From Linnemannia hyalina (Eukaryota > Mortierellomycota > Mortierellomycetes > Mortierellales > Mortierellaceae), in NCBI GenBank assembly GCA_019671135.1, contig JAHRHY010000029.1, positions 1-64,000 on the forward strand: a stretch of DNA of 64,000 nucleotides. The letters are read 5' to 3'. Below the pieces are notes generated by a model. It saw only the letters and a list, made by a program, of their open reading frames with translations, did not search any database and was not told the DNA's origin. This document shows positions 1 through 11,339 of this stretch, piece by piece; the stretch's first letter is position 1; each line of letters begins with the position of its first letter. Position numbers and translations under genes: made by a program.

Positions 1-69
1 CTTAAGGGGATGCACTTAAGGGTTTTTTATCTTTTGGCCAGGCGGTTGACTTGGCTAGATAGGGACATG

Positions 70-370
70 CTTTTTACACGGTGTGGATCATGTTTTTTTT
101 ACATGGGTGTAGATACTATTTTTACATAGGCGTAGATCATGTTTTTTACATGGGCATAGATCACCATTCTGTCAGTAATGGGCGTGTATCAACCAGCCAT
201 GGGCCTGACTTGTGCCAGGTGGGGACAGATACCATATGGGCAGCCAGTTTTTACACGGCGTGGATCATGATTTGTACCTAGGTGAAGATAATGCTTTTTA
301 CATGGGTCTCTGGGTCATGATTGTTACATGCGCCTATATCGCGATTGTTACATGGGCCCAGATCATGGAC
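70..370. repeat. degenerate short tandem repeats
   Basis: Roughly 25-30 bp units recur here with the recognisable core TTTTTACATGGGC followed by TAGATCA or GGATCATG. The units drift in sequence and length, and the short open frames across them are repeat artefacts. Nothing else is visible in this stretch. A similar ACATGGCTCGTG-type repeat appears near 50.8 kb. Confidence 0.6.
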
Positions 371-375
371 TTTTC

Positions 376-862
376 GCCCACCATATGTATGAGTGGTACC
401 ATAGCAAGTGCCGGCACAGACAAACGTCCAAGACAGAAAGTCCAAGCCAAAGAGGTATCTTGGATTAATGGATTATTCGCCCACCATATGTATGAGTGGT
501 GTGGTACCATAGCAAGTGCCGGTACAGACAAACGTCCAAGATAGAAAGTCCAAGCCAAAGCAGTATGTTGGGTTAATGGACTTTACGCCCACCATGTGTA
601 TGAATGGGTGCATATCAAGTGTGGGCGAGAGAATAAAGAGACCAGCAAAAAGAAAAAGGAGACCACCAGGTGTATGAATGGGTGCATATCAAGTGTGGGT
701 GAGGGTAAAAAGAGACCAGCAAAAAGAAAAAGGAGACCACCAGGTGTATGAATGGGTGCATATCAAGTGTGGGTGAGGGTAAAAAGAGACCAGCAAAAAG
801 AAAAAGGAGACCACCAGGTGTATGAATGGGTGCATATCAAGTGTGGGTGGGGGGGAGGGAAA
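376..862. repeat. two related tandem repeats (about 100 bp and 74 bp units)
   Basis: From 376 a unit of about 100 bp starting CGCCCACCATATGTATGAGT occurs near 377 and 478 and, diverged, near 587. It passes into an exact-looking 74-bp unit whose TGTATGAATGGG motif starts at 597, 671, 745 and 819. The same core (CACCATATGTATG) returns at 7898, to the right of the gypsy element. The whole 1-8150 block is therefore one repeat field interrupted by the retrotransposon. Confidence 0.75.
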
Positions 863-884
863 AGACCAGCAAAAAAAAAAAAAA

Positions 885-1022
885 GAAAAAAGAAAAAAAA
901 CTACAGCACAGAGTATTCCCATGTGGTCCCCCACCATAGTACTGACTCTGCCATCGACTGTTTAACTTCGCAGATCGGACGGGATGCGGTGGGTTTAGTT
1001 GTGTATGGCCGTAGCTTAGAGA
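885..1022. repeat. repeat unit duplicated at 7739-7883
   Basis: An A-rich tract, then CTACAGCACAGAGTATTCCC through GTAGCTTAGAGA, is present here and again almost unchanged at 7739-7883. The copy on the right continues into ATATGTGATTATCGC. The copy on the left is cut by the 5' LTR at 1023. This shows that the gypsy element inserted inside a tandem unit. Confidence 0.8.
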
Positions 1023-1848
1023 TGTCGTGAATTGCCACCCCTATATTCACCACTTTCCCTTTTTTCTTCTTTCCCACTACTTTCCTTCCTTTCCCTTCTT
1101 TTTTGCTCTCTTTGTTTGCGTTTTCCCTTTTACCCGCAAACGCGACTCCTACCTCTTTTACACTTTCGTTTACACCTTTCCCCTTTGTTGATGACAACTA
1201 TCGTCGCCCCGCTCGCTCTCAACACCCAGTGACACAAGGAGCCATCGCCCCGAGTCACTTTTATTATTTCCTCTTCTTGTCTTTTATGTTGTTCATCCCT
1301 TTGACAAAGACCCTCTTTGTCAAAGGCCCTTTCTTTGTTGTTGATGGCCCCTTCCTACTTCCTTTCGTTGTTCATCAAGTTGTTAACTCTTACACCAGTT
1401 AGTAGTAGCTCCCCCGGGCCATCTCTTTTTTTACGTCTTCATCTTATTCTCTTTCATTCAGTGACCCCACAAGTAGTAGTTTAGCGACCTTAGTCAGATA
1501 GTATAAAAGGACACCTGGAATGGATGATTGAACAGTATCTTCCCCCCACTGTTAATCATACCATTCTAGGTAAGTTCCTCTCCCCCTCCCCTGTCAACGG
1601 CTGTTCTCGTTGTCCGAACAGCCACTAAATAAACATCTTCCCCCCACTGTTAATCATACCATTCTAGGTTGAGAACCTCGAACCCGTTGTCCCCTTTTTG
1701 CGCCGAAGATCCGCATTCATTCCCCTGTCGTCCCTGAGCGTGATCTAGTTGAGATCACTTCCTCTTCCTCTTCCTCTTCCCCCACTTCTTTGCCAGTCTA
1801 GTTGAGACTGCGTGGTATCTCCTGCAGACGTTGCTCGAGGCCCCCACA
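1023..1848 (+). repeat. 5' LTR of gypsy element
   Basis: 826 bp, TG to CA, pyrimidine rich. It carries a TATA box (1501-1510) and an AATAAA polyadenylation signal at about 1628. Within the LTR the phrase CTTCCCCCCACTGTTAATCA occurs twice, around 1540 and 1637. The open frames inside are non-coding. Confidence 0.93.
1501..1510 (+). promoter_or_regulatory. TATA box of the 5' LTR promoter
   Basis: GTATAAAAGG lies about 125 bp upstream of an AATAAA signal in the same LTR. This is the order expected for U3 promoter followed by R polyadenylation signal. The same sequence is at 7314-7323 in the 3' LTR. Confidence 0.7.
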
Positions 1849-1851
1849 AAT

Positions 1852-1864
1852 TGGTAGCAAAGGC
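1852..1864 (+). other. primer binding site
   Basis: TGGTAGCAAAGGC starts three bases after the 5' LTR end. The TGG opening matches the CCA end of a tRNA, and TGGTAGC resembles initiator-methionine primer sites such as that of Ty1. The exact tRNA cannot be named without the genome's tRNA set. Confidence 0.55.
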
Positions 1865-2120
1865 ACCTTCATTCCACTACGTTTCTCTTTCTTTCCCGCT
1901 CTCCACAATTATTAGCCCCACATCCATACTTTATTTTACTTTAGCTTTGCTCTCTTTCTTTTTTTCTTTTGCTCTTACTACAAGCCTACACCCTCTATTC
2001 ATTTTTTTTACCTCTCCTAAATCACGAAAAACCCTATTCCTCCGGATCAACTTTATTTTACCTTTTTCCCCTCCCTCTCATTTTTTCTTTTCCCTTCTCT
2101 ACCCGTTACGTTTTCCCACC

Positions 2121-5100
2121 ATGGTCGATGAAGTTATCCCAGTGGCCAGCTCTCTTCGAAGGACCACCCTCCCGTCCGATACCGAGACGTTCGACTTCAG
2201 TCAGAACGACCCTTACACGGCCAAGACATGGCTAAAGCAGATCGAGATGACTGCCAAGCTGTGTAAGTTGCCCGACACTGACTGGCCGACAGCATCTATC
2301 CTCAAGCTCCGAGGTGTTGCCCAAGTCTGGGGACAGAACTTGGACGAGGCCCACCCTGAACTCACCTGGACCGAGTTCAAGGCCGCCTTCAGTCGCCAGT
2401 TTGGCACTGACGAGCTGGAGTCTACACATCGCAACAACCTTGCAGCCGTCGTCTGGGATAGGAACGATACACCGAATTCGTACTTTCAGCGTTACGAGTT
2501 CGCTGCTGCCCCCATCGCCTCCAAGCTGACTGATGGTGAGAAGATACACCAGTTTAAGTCACAAGGTCCTCTTTTCCTGTCGCGTTACCTGATCGAGAGA
2601 CAAGTCAAGACGTGGGATGACGTTAAAACCGCTTGCGAAATTAAATCGCAGATGGCTCAACAGATGGGCATCACAACCCAGTCGTCCTTGACGCGCCAGA
2701 GAGGCCGTCCCAATCCTCCGATGATTGCGCCCACGTACAACCCTAACCGAGCACCAAGAAACAACCCTGCTCCTTTTGCCCCCGCCCCCCGCAACTCAAT
2801 CTCAGGCAACACCAATACTGGTTTCTTTACCAACCGCCGGCAGAGTGCTGTGCACCCGTTTTCGAGACCAAACGGCCCCCCGCAAGTGAGCTTCCGCCGC
2901 GACAGCAACGCTGGCCGTCGCGACTCTGGTCCCACCCCTATGGAGGTTGACACTATCTCCTGCTTCAATTGCCGTGGCGATCACAAGGCCGCTGATTGCA
3001 AGAGGCCAACAATCTGCCACGAGTGCGGACAAGCCGGTCACTACAGAGCCGACTGCCCTATGAGAGGTTCATCTCACTCGTCGGTACCCCAGAACTACCG
3101 TCGTCACCACAATGGCCGCCAACCAACCGCCGCCCACATGACCGTCGTCGAGGCTCACGAGTTTGACCCTCACGCCTTCCCCCTTGTCGTTGTTCCGCTT
3201 AATGCTGCCGGAACTCAGTTCGAAGCCCTTGTAGATAATGGCGCGAACGTTAATGTCGTCTCAGAGGAGGCACTTAAAAGAATTCGTCTGCTGGACCCCA
3301 CCGCTGTTGAAAGCGAGGAGCGGGTCAGCCAACCACTGCCGCTACGTCTTGCGCTCGGGGAGAGCAAAGACAGCAGTGCCCTCGGACAAGTTGTCGTCCG
3401 AATTACCGTTGGAACTATGGCCCATTCCATCCGAGCTACCATCGTCCGCAAGTTGGCGCGCGATTTCTTCCTCGGTATTCCATGGATGGCCAAGTTTAAG
3501 CCCCACATGGACTGGGAGCAATACACTTTATCCTGGGCCTACGAAGGTCAGGACTTTGAGGTCAAGGCTATGTCGAAGCCTTCGCCACAACTACTCGCCG
3601 AGCTGGAAGAGCCCCGCTTAGGCACCGTGCACGATGATGTGCAGAAGTTTATCAAGACCGTCGAGGCGAAAGACACGATCGACGCAGGAGTGGTTTGGGT
3701 AATGCAAACGGCAGTACCAGACACTCAATCCGAGCCCGTCCAAGTTGAGGACCCTATCGCTCCCCTGACCGTTGAGCAACGGCAACAAGTTGATGCCCTG
3801 GTCGAAGAGTATGCCAACGACGTGTTTGCACCTTTGACCGATCTCCCCATTCCACGTCCTGGTTTTGACCACGAGATCCCTACTGGAGACGCAGCGCCTG
3901 TGGCCAAGAAGGCCTACAAGATGTCGCCGCTGGAACTCCGCGTTCTGCGAGAGCAGTTGGATGAACTGCTCGAGCTTGGATATATACAGCCGTCCACGTC
4001 ACCCTGGGCCGCCCCGGTATTATTTGTCAAGAAGAAGGACGGTTCTCTAAGACTGTGCATTGACTACCGAGGGCTTAACGCTATCACCACCAAGAACAAG
4101 TACCCGCTACCCCTTCTAGACGAGTTTTTTGATCGTTTTCAAGGCGCCAAATATTTCAGCAAGATGGATCTACAGCAAGGTTACCATCAGCTCCGGATCG
4201 CCGAACCTGACATCCCCAAGACAGCGTTCTCCACTCGATACGGCCATTTCGAGTACCGCGTCATGTCCTTTGGTTTAACCAACGCCCCGGCCTCTTTTCA
4301 AGGCCTCATGAACGACATCTTCCGCGATCACCTGGACAAGTACATCGTCGTATTTCTCGATGACATTCTCGTCTTCTCCAAGACTTTTGAAGACCACCTC
4401 GAGCACATCCGTATTGCCCTCGACCTCCTTCGACAGCATAAGCTGCACGCCAAGAGGAGCAAGTGCGAGTTCGGCACTTCCTCCATTACCTTTGTTGGTC
4501 ATGTTATATCCAGTCAAGGCATTCAAGTCGACCCTGCCAAGACCAAGGCCCTCGACAACTGGCCGATACCCAAGAACGTCCAGCAGCTGAGATCGTTTAT
4601 TGGCTTCATCAACTACTACCGCCGCTTCGTGTATCACTTGGTCCAAGTCGCCGGTCCCCTCTTCAAGCTATTAAAAGATGGACCCGACCACAACAAGTTT
4701 AAGACTCGACCGCTTGCCTCGTGGGGCCCAGTCGAGCAAGCCGCCTTCGATGGAGTCCGTCTCGTATTGACGACCCCCCCGACCTTACTTTGCGGAGATC
4801 CAGATAAGCCATACATCATGGAGACTGATGCATCTGACGACGCAACCGGTGGAGTGCTGTATCAAGAAGTAAACGGCAAGAGACACCCAGTCGCCTACGA
4901 GTCCCGCAAGCTTAAAGCTGCTGAACGAAACTATCCGGTCCACGAGAGAGAGATGTTGGCGATCGTACATGCCTGTAGAGCCTGGCGATCGTATGTGCTG
5001 GGAGCACCCGAGAACGTCGTCTTTACGGATCACGCCAGCCTGAGGTTCATCTTTTCTCAGCCTCATCTCAGCCAGAGATTAACTCGATGGGTCGAGTTCC

Positions 5101-6803
5101 TGGCCCCTTATAACCTCTCCATCCAGTACAAGCCCGGCAAAACCAATGTCGCCGCCGATGCCTTATCCCGTCTCGAGATCAACAATGCCCACCAAGTTCG
5201 ACACATCGACACCTGGGACTGGCCTCTCCTTGTTCCTGAATTTTTATTGTCAGGCACTTTTCCTCCTGACACCGACCCTGCCATCAAGAAGCTTGTACGT
5301 CATCAAGCTCTTCTTTTCGTCATCGAAGAAGGTGAATTGTTCCGCTTAGTTGAAGAAGCCTCAGTTCCCTTCGTGCCCTATGTCGAGCGCTTGGATCGCC
5401 TTTCAGAGTTGCACGCCGATCTGGGTCATCTTGGACAGTCTGGCACCTACAACTTGGCCAAGACGCGTATGTGGTGGCCAACCCTCCGCTCCGATATCAA
5501 GATGTTGACTCGAGAATGTCAACCCTGCCAGCTCGTGAAGCCTGGAAGCCGATCTGTGGCTCCTCTCCACCCCTTGGCTCCGGCGCGCCCTTTTGAACGA
5601 TGGGGAATCGATTTCATAGGACGCATGCCGCTCACCAAGCAAGGCAATCGATGGATCGTCACTGCCATCGACTACGCAACCAACTGGCCAATTGCTCGCG
5701 CCCTTCCCGATGCCACTGCCGAAGCAGTCGCCATTTTCCTGTATGAGGAAATCTTCCTTCAGTTTGGTTGTCCCTCCGAGATTGTTAGCGACCGAGGCGC
5801 CAACTTTATGTCTGACGTTCTGCAGCGCTATCTCCAGAAGCTGAACATCAAGCACATGGCTACCTCCGCCTACCACCCCCGATCCAATGGCAAATGCGAG
5901 CGCCTTAATGGTGTTATCGGACATATGCTCAACAAGTATGTCGGTACTCATCGCGTCCGCTGGGACCAGTACCTGCACCAGTCCCTCTTTGCTTGTCGTG
6001 TGCACATCTCACAGCGCACTCAGCTCTCCCCCTTCAAGTTGGTATACGGTATTGAACCGCGTATCCCTCAAGACCCCGTCCGTCCCTTTCTGTTTGATTT
6101 CTCCGATCCGAGCGATTTTTTGGAACATCGCAGAAAGACGTTTAAGGAGATTGACGAACTCCGAGAAGCCCACCTTCAGACGCAGCAAGATGCAGCGTCA
6201 TCCATGGTCAAAGCACACGCAGAGTCGCACGTCGTCGAGGATGCGAAGTTCGCAGTCGGTGATTTCGTCTTCGTCAAGAATTATGGTCGCAAGAAGCTGC
6301 AACCCCACTGGTATGGTCCCCTAGAAGTGGTTCGCGTTACGCCACTGTCCACCTATCAGCTCCGTTGGGGAGATGGTACGCCCAAGGAGGATTTGGTGCA
6401 CCAAGACCGTCTGAAGATCGCAACAGCCCCTAGCGATGAGGCTCAGCGAAAAGTGTGGTTTGCCAGGACCAAACACACTATGGAGGCCGCCCGCGACAAC
6501 GATGATGATGGGCTGCCTGACGATTTCCTCTCGGATACCGAAAGCCGTCGCGTAGCCGACATGCGCACGCAGCAGCGCGCCACCGAAGAGTATCACATCC
6601 GCCGCGGTCCCGACTATCAAGCGCCCATGATGGGATCCGCCGCTGACGCAGCACGAGTTTACAGAGAAGAACTGACAAGAGTTCCTCCCACTCGCCGCTT
6701 CCGTCGTAACCAGCAGCTGCAAATGATGCAGCTCCCCCCTCAACAGTCGTCTTCTCCGAGCGTCCCCGCCTACTGCCTCCACGAATGCACCGCACTAGCT
6801 TAG
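2121..6803 (+). CDS. gypsy Gag-Pol polyprotein
   Basis: A single uninterrupted frame of 1560 aa encodes capsid and replication enzymes of the retrotransposon. The frame is open from 1812, but the ATG at 2121 sits in CCACCATGG and is chosen as start. The Gag-like region covers about residues 1-270. Two CCHC zinc knuckles follow: [13 protein letters not shown] near 281 and [14 protein letters not shown] near 299. The protease motif is at about 371-376 (VDNGAN). Reverse transcriptase spans about 600-800 with [13 protein letters not shown] around 740-752. RNase H begins near D903 ([11 protein letters not shown]). Integrase has an HHCC-type finger (near HLGQSGTYN to CQPCQLVK) and a catalytic domain opening with WGIDFIGRM near 1161-1169. 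A GPY/F-like module and charged tail close the protein; no chromodomain was recognised. Oddity: the protease active site reads D-N-G rather than D-S/T-G. Gag and Pol share one frame with no frameshift. Confidence 0.95.
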   Translation: MVDEVIPVASSLRRTTLPSDTETFDFSQNDPYTAKTWLKQIEMTAKLCKLPDTDWPTASILKLRGVAQVWGQNLDEAHPELTWTEFKAAFSRQFGTDELESTHRNNLAAVVWDRNDTPNSYFQRYEFAAAPIASKLTDGEKIHQFKSQGPLFLSRYLIERQVKTWDDVKTACEIKSQMAQQMGITTQSSLTRQRGRPNPPMIAPTYNPNRAPRNNPAPFAPAPRNSISGNTNTGFFTNRRQSAVHPFSRPNGPPQVSFRRDSNAGRRDSGPTPMEVDTISCFNCRGDHKAADCKRPTICHECGQAGHYRADCPMRGSSHSSVPQNYRRHHNGRQPTAAHMTVVEAHEFDPHAFPLVVVPLNAAGTQFEALVDNGANVNVVSEEALKRIRLLDPTAVESEERVSQPLPLRLALGESKDSSALGQVVVRITVGTMAHSIRATIVRKLARDFFLGIPWMAKFKPHMDWEQYTLSWAYEGQDFEVKAMSKPSPQLLAELEEPRLGTVHDDVQKFIKTVEAKDTIDAGVVWVMQTAVPDTQSEPVQVEDPIAPLTVEQRQQVDALVEEYANDVFAPLTDLPIPRPGFDHEIPTGDAAPVAKKAYKMSPLELRVLREQLDELLELGYIQPSTSPWAAPVLFVKKKDGSLRLCIDYRGLNAITTKNKYPLPLLDEFFDRFQGAKYFSKMDLQQGYHQLRIAEPDIPKTAFSTRYGHFEYRVMSFGLTNAPASFQGLMNDIFRDHLDKYIVVFLDDILVFSKTFEDHLEHIRIALDLLRQHKLHAKRSKCEFGTSSITFVGHVISSQGIQVDPAKTKALDNWPIPKNVQQLRSFIGFINYYRRFVYHLVQVAGPLFKLLKDGPDHNKFKTRPLASWGPVEQAAFDGVRLVLTTPPTLLCGDPDKPYIMETDASDDATGGVLYQEVNGKRHPVAYESRKLKAAERNYPVHEREMLAIVHACRAWRSYVLGAPENVVFTDHASLRFIFSQPHLSQRLTRWVEFLAPYNLSIQYKPGKTNVAADALSRLEINNAHQVRHIDTWDWPLLVPEFLLSGTFPPDTDPAIKKLVRHQALLFVIEEGELFRLVEEASVPFVPYVERLDRLSELHADLGHLGQSGTYNLAKTRMWWPTLRSDIKMLTRECQPCQLVKPGSRSVAPLHPLAPARPFERWGIDFIGRMPLTKQGNRWIVTAIDYATNWPIARALPDATAEAVAIFLYEEIFLQFGCPSEIVSDRGANFMSDVLQRYLQKLNIKHMATSAYHPRSNGKCERLNGVIGHMLNKYVGTHRVRWDQYLHQSLFACRVHISQRTQLSPFKLVYGIEPRIPQDPVRPFLFDFSDPSDFLEHRRKTFKEIDELREAHLQTQQDAASSMVKAHAESHVVEDAKFAVGDFVFVKNYGRKKLQPHWYGPLEVVRVTPLSTYQLRWGDGTPKEDLVHQDRLKIATAPSDEAQRKVWFARTKHTMEAARDNDDDGLPDDFLSDTESRRVADMRTQQRATEEYHIRRGPDYQAPMMGSAADAARVYREELTRVPPTRRFRRNQQLQMMQLPPQQSSSPSVPAYCLHECTALA

Positions 6804-6825
6804 TCGCCGGGACGGCTCCAATTTA

Positions 6826-6835
6826 AGTTGGGGAG
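6826..6835 (+). other. polypurine tract
   Basis: AGTTGGGGAG directly abuts the 3' LTR at 6836 and is the only purine-rich stretch in the expected place. It is short for a plus-strand primer. Confidence 0.5.
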
Positions 6836-7661
6836 TGTCGTGAATTGCCACCCCTATATTCACCACTTTCCCTTTTTTCTTCTTTCCCACTACTTTCCTT
6901 CCTTTCCCTTCTTTTTTGCTCTCTTTGTTTGCGTTTTCCCTTTTACCCGCAAACGCGACTCCTACCTCTTTTACACTTTCGTTTACACCTTTCCCCTTTG
7001 TTGATGACAACTATCGTCGCCCCGCTCGCTCTCAACACCCAGTGACACAAGGAGCCATCGCCCCGAGTCACTTTTATTATTTCCTCTTCTTGTCTTTTAT
7101 GTTGTTCATCCCTTTGACAAAGACCCTCTTTGTCAAAGGCCCTTTCTTTGTTGTTGATGGCCCCTTCCTACTTCCTTTCGTTGTTCATCAAGTTGTTAAC
7201 TCTTACACCAGTTAGTAGTAGCTCCCCCGGGCCATCTCTTTTTTTACGTCTTCATCTTATTCTCTTTCATTCAGTGACCCCACAAGTAGTAGTTTAGCGA
7301 CCTTAGTCAGATAGTATAAAAGGACACCTGGAATGGATGATTGAACAGTATCTTCCCCCCACTGTTAATCATACCATTCTAGGTAAGTTCCTCTCCCCCT
7401 CCCCTGTCAACGGCTGTTCTCGTTGTCCGAACAGCCACTAAATAAACATCTTCCCCCCACTGTTAATCATACCATTCTAGGTTGAGAACCTCGAACCCGT
7501 TGTCCCCTTTTTGCGCCGAAGATCCGCATTCATTCCCCTGTCGTCCCTGAGCGTGATCTAGTTGAGATCACTTCCTCTTCCTCTTCCTCTTCCCCCACTT
7601 CTTTGCCAGTCTAGTTGAGACTGCGTGGTATCTCCTGCAGACGTTGCTCGAGGCCCCCACA
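6836..7661 (+). repeat. 3' LTR of gypsy element
   Basis: 826 bp, offset 5813 bp from the 5' LTR. I saw no differences when reading the two copies side by side. TATA box is at 7314-7323. Confidence 0.93.
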
Positions 7662-8150
7662 GAGATATGGGATTCTCACCCACTATATGTAAGAGTGGAC
7701 CGGAGTGCGGAGTGTAAAACAAAAATCAAACTCAAAAAAAAAAAGAAAAAAGAAAAAAAAACTACAGCACAGAGTATTCCCATGTGGTCCCCCACCATAG
7801 TACTGACTCTGCCATCGACTGTTTAACTTCGCAGATCGGACGGGATGCGGTGGGTTTAGTTGTGTATGGCCGTAGCTTAGAGATATGTGATTATCGCTCA
7901 CCATATGTATGGGTGGGTCCGCAACTAGTGCGGGGAGAGACAAAAGTCTAAGAGAGTAAAGTCCAACTTGGGGCTATGGTATTATATCGCCCACCATATG
8001 TGTGGTGTGGGAGGGTCAATATCAAGTGCGGGCAGAAAAAAGGATGAGCAGGGGCGTGTAAAAAAAATGAGCAAGTGCGTGTGCGGGCCGTGTAAAAAAA
8101 AGGGGGGGGTGAAAAGGTACAAGTTTTCTCAAAAAAAACTAATATAATGC
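7662..8150. repeat. right half of the interrupted tandem-repeat block
   Basis: It resumes the repeat broken at 1022: GAGATATGGGATTCTCACCC, then the 7739-7883 copy of 885-1022, then CACCATATGTATG units near 7898 and 7995. It ends in G- and A-rich tracts. No gene is visible. Confidence 0.7.
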
Positions 8151-8151
8151 C

Positions 8152-8624
8152 CTTAAGTTAAGCAACTGAAAGAAGAAAAAAAAAAAGAAAAAAAAGAAGA
8201 GAGAGAGGAGATGTTGTTCTTTCGAACAAATCTATAGAACAATGGGCTTAATCTCAGCAGATCGTAGCAACAAGGCTACTCTACTGCTTACAATACCCCG
8301 TTCAATTAAAGTCGTCTGCAATGGATTTATCTCTTCCAATATTTGAAATTAACATTAGCAGGAACCTCACAAAGCCTTTCCGCTCTGCAAGATAACCCCA
8401 CGTAGTATGATTCAGGATCCGAGGATCTATTCGTATTCAACTAAAAATCGGAAAAGGCGGTAATCGTCGCGTTCTAGCACGGGTTCTGACTTAGAGGCGT
8501 TCAGCCATAACCCAACGGATGATAGCTTCGGGCCATTGCCTGCTCAGGCAGGCCCAAATACCAATTATCCGAATGAACGGTTCCTCTCGTACTAAGTTCA
8601 ATTACTATTGCAACAACATTTCAT

Positions 8625-8679
<55 letters not shown>

Positions 8680-8723
8680 ATTAGTGGGTGAACAATCCAA
8701 CGCTTACTGAATTCTGCTTCAGT

Positions 8724-8759
<36 letters not shown>

Positions 8760-8798
8760 AACGTCGCTATGAACGCTTGGCTGCCACAAGCCAGTTAT
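8152..8798 (-). repeat. 28S-headed dispersed repeat, long copy A
   Basis: On the minus strand 8798-8208 is the last 590 or so nt of a 28S rRNA. It begins at the conserved ATAACTGGCTTGTGGC of the peptidyl-transferase region, contains the sarcin-ricin loop AGTACGAGAGGAACC, and ends GAACAACATCTC. After the rRNA end come a pyrimidine tract (A/G rich on the plus strand) and TTAAGGG (CCCTTAAG at 8152 on the plus strand). The rest of the rRNA gene is absent, so this is a dispersed copy and not a working rDNA unit. Other copies share both ends. Confidence 0.85.
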
Positions 8799-9308
8799 TA
8801 TACCCTTAGGGAAATATTTTCTTGCATTCGAGATTTAAAGTTTTCATCATTTCCTTTTTCTGACTAAGTAGAGATATCATGAAGTGATAATTCTCTACCC
8901 AAAAATTTAAAAAGGAAAGAGTGAAAGCTTAAATGATGACAGGAACAAACATACTCACAAAAAGAACCAGGCACAAAGTGAGACATAAAATGATGCTAAC
9001 GGTGGATCGAGTAATATGTTATTTGCTGTAAAAAAAATTCCAGCTACTGCCACATCAAATGAAAAAAAGAAGGCTGACTGTGAACTATAAACTTATAGAT
9101 GAATGCCAATTTAATGACTGCGTATGACAAGAGGACTAAAGCCATGAAAGACAAACAAACAATAGCTATAAGTAAGGAGTCGTTGTGGGTAGAATAGAAA
9201 TGTATAACTGGAAACTGACCTGTCATAAAGTTGATCATTTACATTGCACTTGCCTGGTTGTAGACTAAAACTCCTGTAGGCTTCTTCTCAATACATCCAC
9301 CTTGTGAT
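8799..9308. other. intergenic, no gene seen
   Basis: AT-rich sequence with an imperfect inverted repeat around 8846-8938 (CATCATTT and TTTCCTTTTT arms). No convincing coding signal on either strand. Confidence 0.5.
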
Positions 9309-9680
9309 TCAATTCTTTGCGTCGCGCCTGCTTTGCTGGTGACTCGATAAGACGGCTGATTTTTTGTCGTCCACGGCGATCAGTATGTCAAAATAAAGTT
9401 GGACACTCTTGACCAAATGGCGCTCAATGGTTTGTGAAAGTAATACATCCACAATCCGTTTGTGCGCCACCTTGCAGTAGGACTTCATTTGTTCCTACGT
9501 GTCTTTTACCGCCAACTGCTCATTATAATTCATATCGGACATAAGTGTCATGTTGCTGAATGAGTGCAGATTTAGCCGTAGTGTTGTTTTAACCTCCTCC
9601 TGAGTCCGGGTGTATTGATTGCGCATGTTGTTGACGAGCCGTTGAATATGTTTCTCCGCGCTTGCCTTCGCTGTCTTACG
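9309..9680 (-). pseudogene. C-terminal remnant of a dynamin-family GTPase (GED region)
   Basis: Read on the minus strand from 9680, a frame shows HIQRLVNNMRNQYTRTQEEV, then NEQLAVKDT, a TAG stop at 9495-9497, then EQMKSYCKVAHKRIVDVLLS and QTIERHLVKSV, ending at TGA 9309. The string of MK-Y-KVA-KR-VD and IERHL is characteristic of the GTPase effector domain and stalk of dynamin/Mx proteins. The stop falls where family members usually have Gln, a single-base change from CAG. No GTPase domain is present upstream, where the Crinkler fragment begins. I see this as a decayed fragment; family recognition is from memory. Confidence 0.6.
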
Positions 9681-9842
9681 ATGTTAAATTAGCTATGATT
9701 AATCGTGAGGAACACGAGAGTGAATAGCTGAAAAAATAAAGTATCAAAAGCTAACATCGCATGTTCTGCTGCCGATACGAATAAAGAAGCATCACATAAG
9801 ATATGAAAAGGAGTGAAGGTAAGATTGCAAGTCAAAAGGTGT

Positions 9843-11240
9843 TTATTTCTTGCAGACAAGTCCAATGACCTTTTTCAATCGGACCATATCGTCCTTGTGC
9901 TCTGAGATGCCCTCAAAGAAAAAATCGTCCATGTTCGAAAGGTTGATATACACCATCACATCCTGGTTGCTGGTCACAGGGTCTGTCAAGACATGGGTAG
10001 CTGGCATACCGTACTGGACGTCAGGGAACTCGAGGTGGATGCGAAGGATACCCTTGAGGTCGGAAGGAGTACCCGAAGCTACAAAGTCGCGTCGAATGTT
10101 TGCCAAGGTTGAGTTCAAGGTAGTACCGTCCTTTTGTAAGAAGCAACCTCGAATGTCGCTTGAGGTCTCATTATCCTTATGCGTCTTCCGGGGCACAGGG
10201 CTGCTGTAGAACTTGATTGCAAGAGAGCCGGCGTACTGCTTGTCAGAGAAAAACCAAGCTCCATCCGGACGTGTGCCATACTTGGCAATAAGCATCTTGT
10301 TCGGAGGACGGTCGGTGAGAAAGGCGAGATCGGAGGCAATGCCACTGTCGGTATATCCAAATCCATTGGCCGTGTTGATCCCGTCGATTTGAAGCCTGAG
10401 ATTGTCGCACCATTTGGGCAAGGCGATGCCTTGGAGGAAAGGAAGATCCACGAGACGGAGACCATTGAAGCGCTGAAGTGATCGGCGGACAAGTGGTTCC
10501 AGTGCATCCCCCTTTGACGTTGAAGCCACGCCAAAGTTGGCGACAATCTGGTAGAATTGATCCAGATACTCCGAGAACTCGGGATCCTTATCTAAAGCCT
10601 TTAGCTCCTCCTCCACCGCCTCAACCACCATTAGCTCGTCCATCACCAAATGAATGCCATCAGGATGTGGTCGCAGTCTACACAAGGCTTTGTCCACAAA
10701 GTCGGCCTGCTGGTGTCTCGAGAACGATATTCTGGCATCTTGGAGGTGATAGGCCAAGACCATTCGACAGAGAAGCCGGGCTGCCTCGCCTGTTTTGTCG
10801 CTCTCGAGAATAGTGCGTATCCCACTCCGGAGTCCACTCATCACATGCGCAATTGCGTAATTAATGGCGTTCTCCAGAGTTACTTGCTTGGAGTTCTGGA
10901 TAGAGCCGGTTGCGATGAGGCGGTTGATGATACCAATGGAAAACCGGGCTCGCCCTGACAGCCTGCGCCGCTTGGCAGGCGGGATTTCACAGTCTGACAT
11001 GTCGACGAGCTCCGAGAGCATCTTGCTCAATCGTCCTCGTCGAATTGTGGGAAGTCCGTTATTCTTGTAAAGTTGGTGAGTTTGCCAACAGCCGAGTACA
11101 CATAATCGGCATCCTGCAAAGAGAGTGCTGTACCAAGTATCACTAGGGTTGCCTGCATGTTGCTCAGCGTTGCGGATAAAGGCGTGAGAAAGCCACGACG
11201 AAACTTGGTTTGGATTTGGCCCTTTTTTAATAAAGACCCT
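9843..11240 (-). pseudogene. C-terminal half of a split Crinkler (NTPase end plus nuclease-like domain)
   Basis: Coding similarity to Crinkler (CRN) effectors runs from about 11240 down to a stop at 9843. The first part, 11240-11030, reads RRGFLTPLSATLSNMQATLV and continues to FPQFDEDD in one frame, then meets TGA (11029-11027). The continuation, KMLSELVDMSDCEIPPAKRR, is in another frame, so about one base has been lost near 11030. From there about 395 residues are open: SGRARFSIGIINRL, a helical region, then a late segment with RPDGAWFF and AGSLAIKFY. That segment fits a PD-(D/E)xK-type nuclease fold. The matching N-terminal half lies at 14835-16319, on the same strand, with another gene between. 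A longer frame opening at 11339 is an alternative start but fits the family less well. Function is presumably lost. Confidence 0.6.
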
Positions 11241-11339
11241 CCCCTTCTCTCTAGTCGGGGAAAAGACTGTATTCATTTTCAGTCTCTGCAGTGTGGTCCA
11301 GAAGAAAGCAACACGAACAAGTGAAAGCACTGTGGACAT

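Larger units (their letters stand above)
1023..7661 (+). mobile_element. complete Ty3/gypsy LTR retrotransposon
   Basis: A full-length element of about 6.64 kb runs from 1023 to 7661. It has two direct LTRs of 826 bp that look identical base for base by eye, starting TGTCGTG and ending CCCCCACA. Between them are a primer binding site, one long gag-pol frame and a short purine tract. Flanks read GAGA on both sides (1019-1022 and 7662-7665). If the last LTR base is assigned to the flank, this becomes a 5-bp AGAGA duplication. Domain order protease, RT, RNase H, integrase is that of Ty3/gypsy (Metaviridae). Identical LTRs and an unbroken frame point to a recent insertion that may still be active. 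Confidence 0.95.

Noticed and set aside
1032..1402. Small proteins in the LTRs
   Set aside because: Repeated identically at 6845-7215; they are LTR sequence, not genes.
8208..8798. Functional 28S rRNA gene
   Set aside because: Only the last 590 or so nt are present, copies are scattered in both orientations and all start at the same internal position; no 18S, 5.8S or ITS nearby.
8846..8938. Imperfect inverted repeat as a mobile element
   Set aside because: Arms have many gaps and there is no target duplication or second copy in the window.
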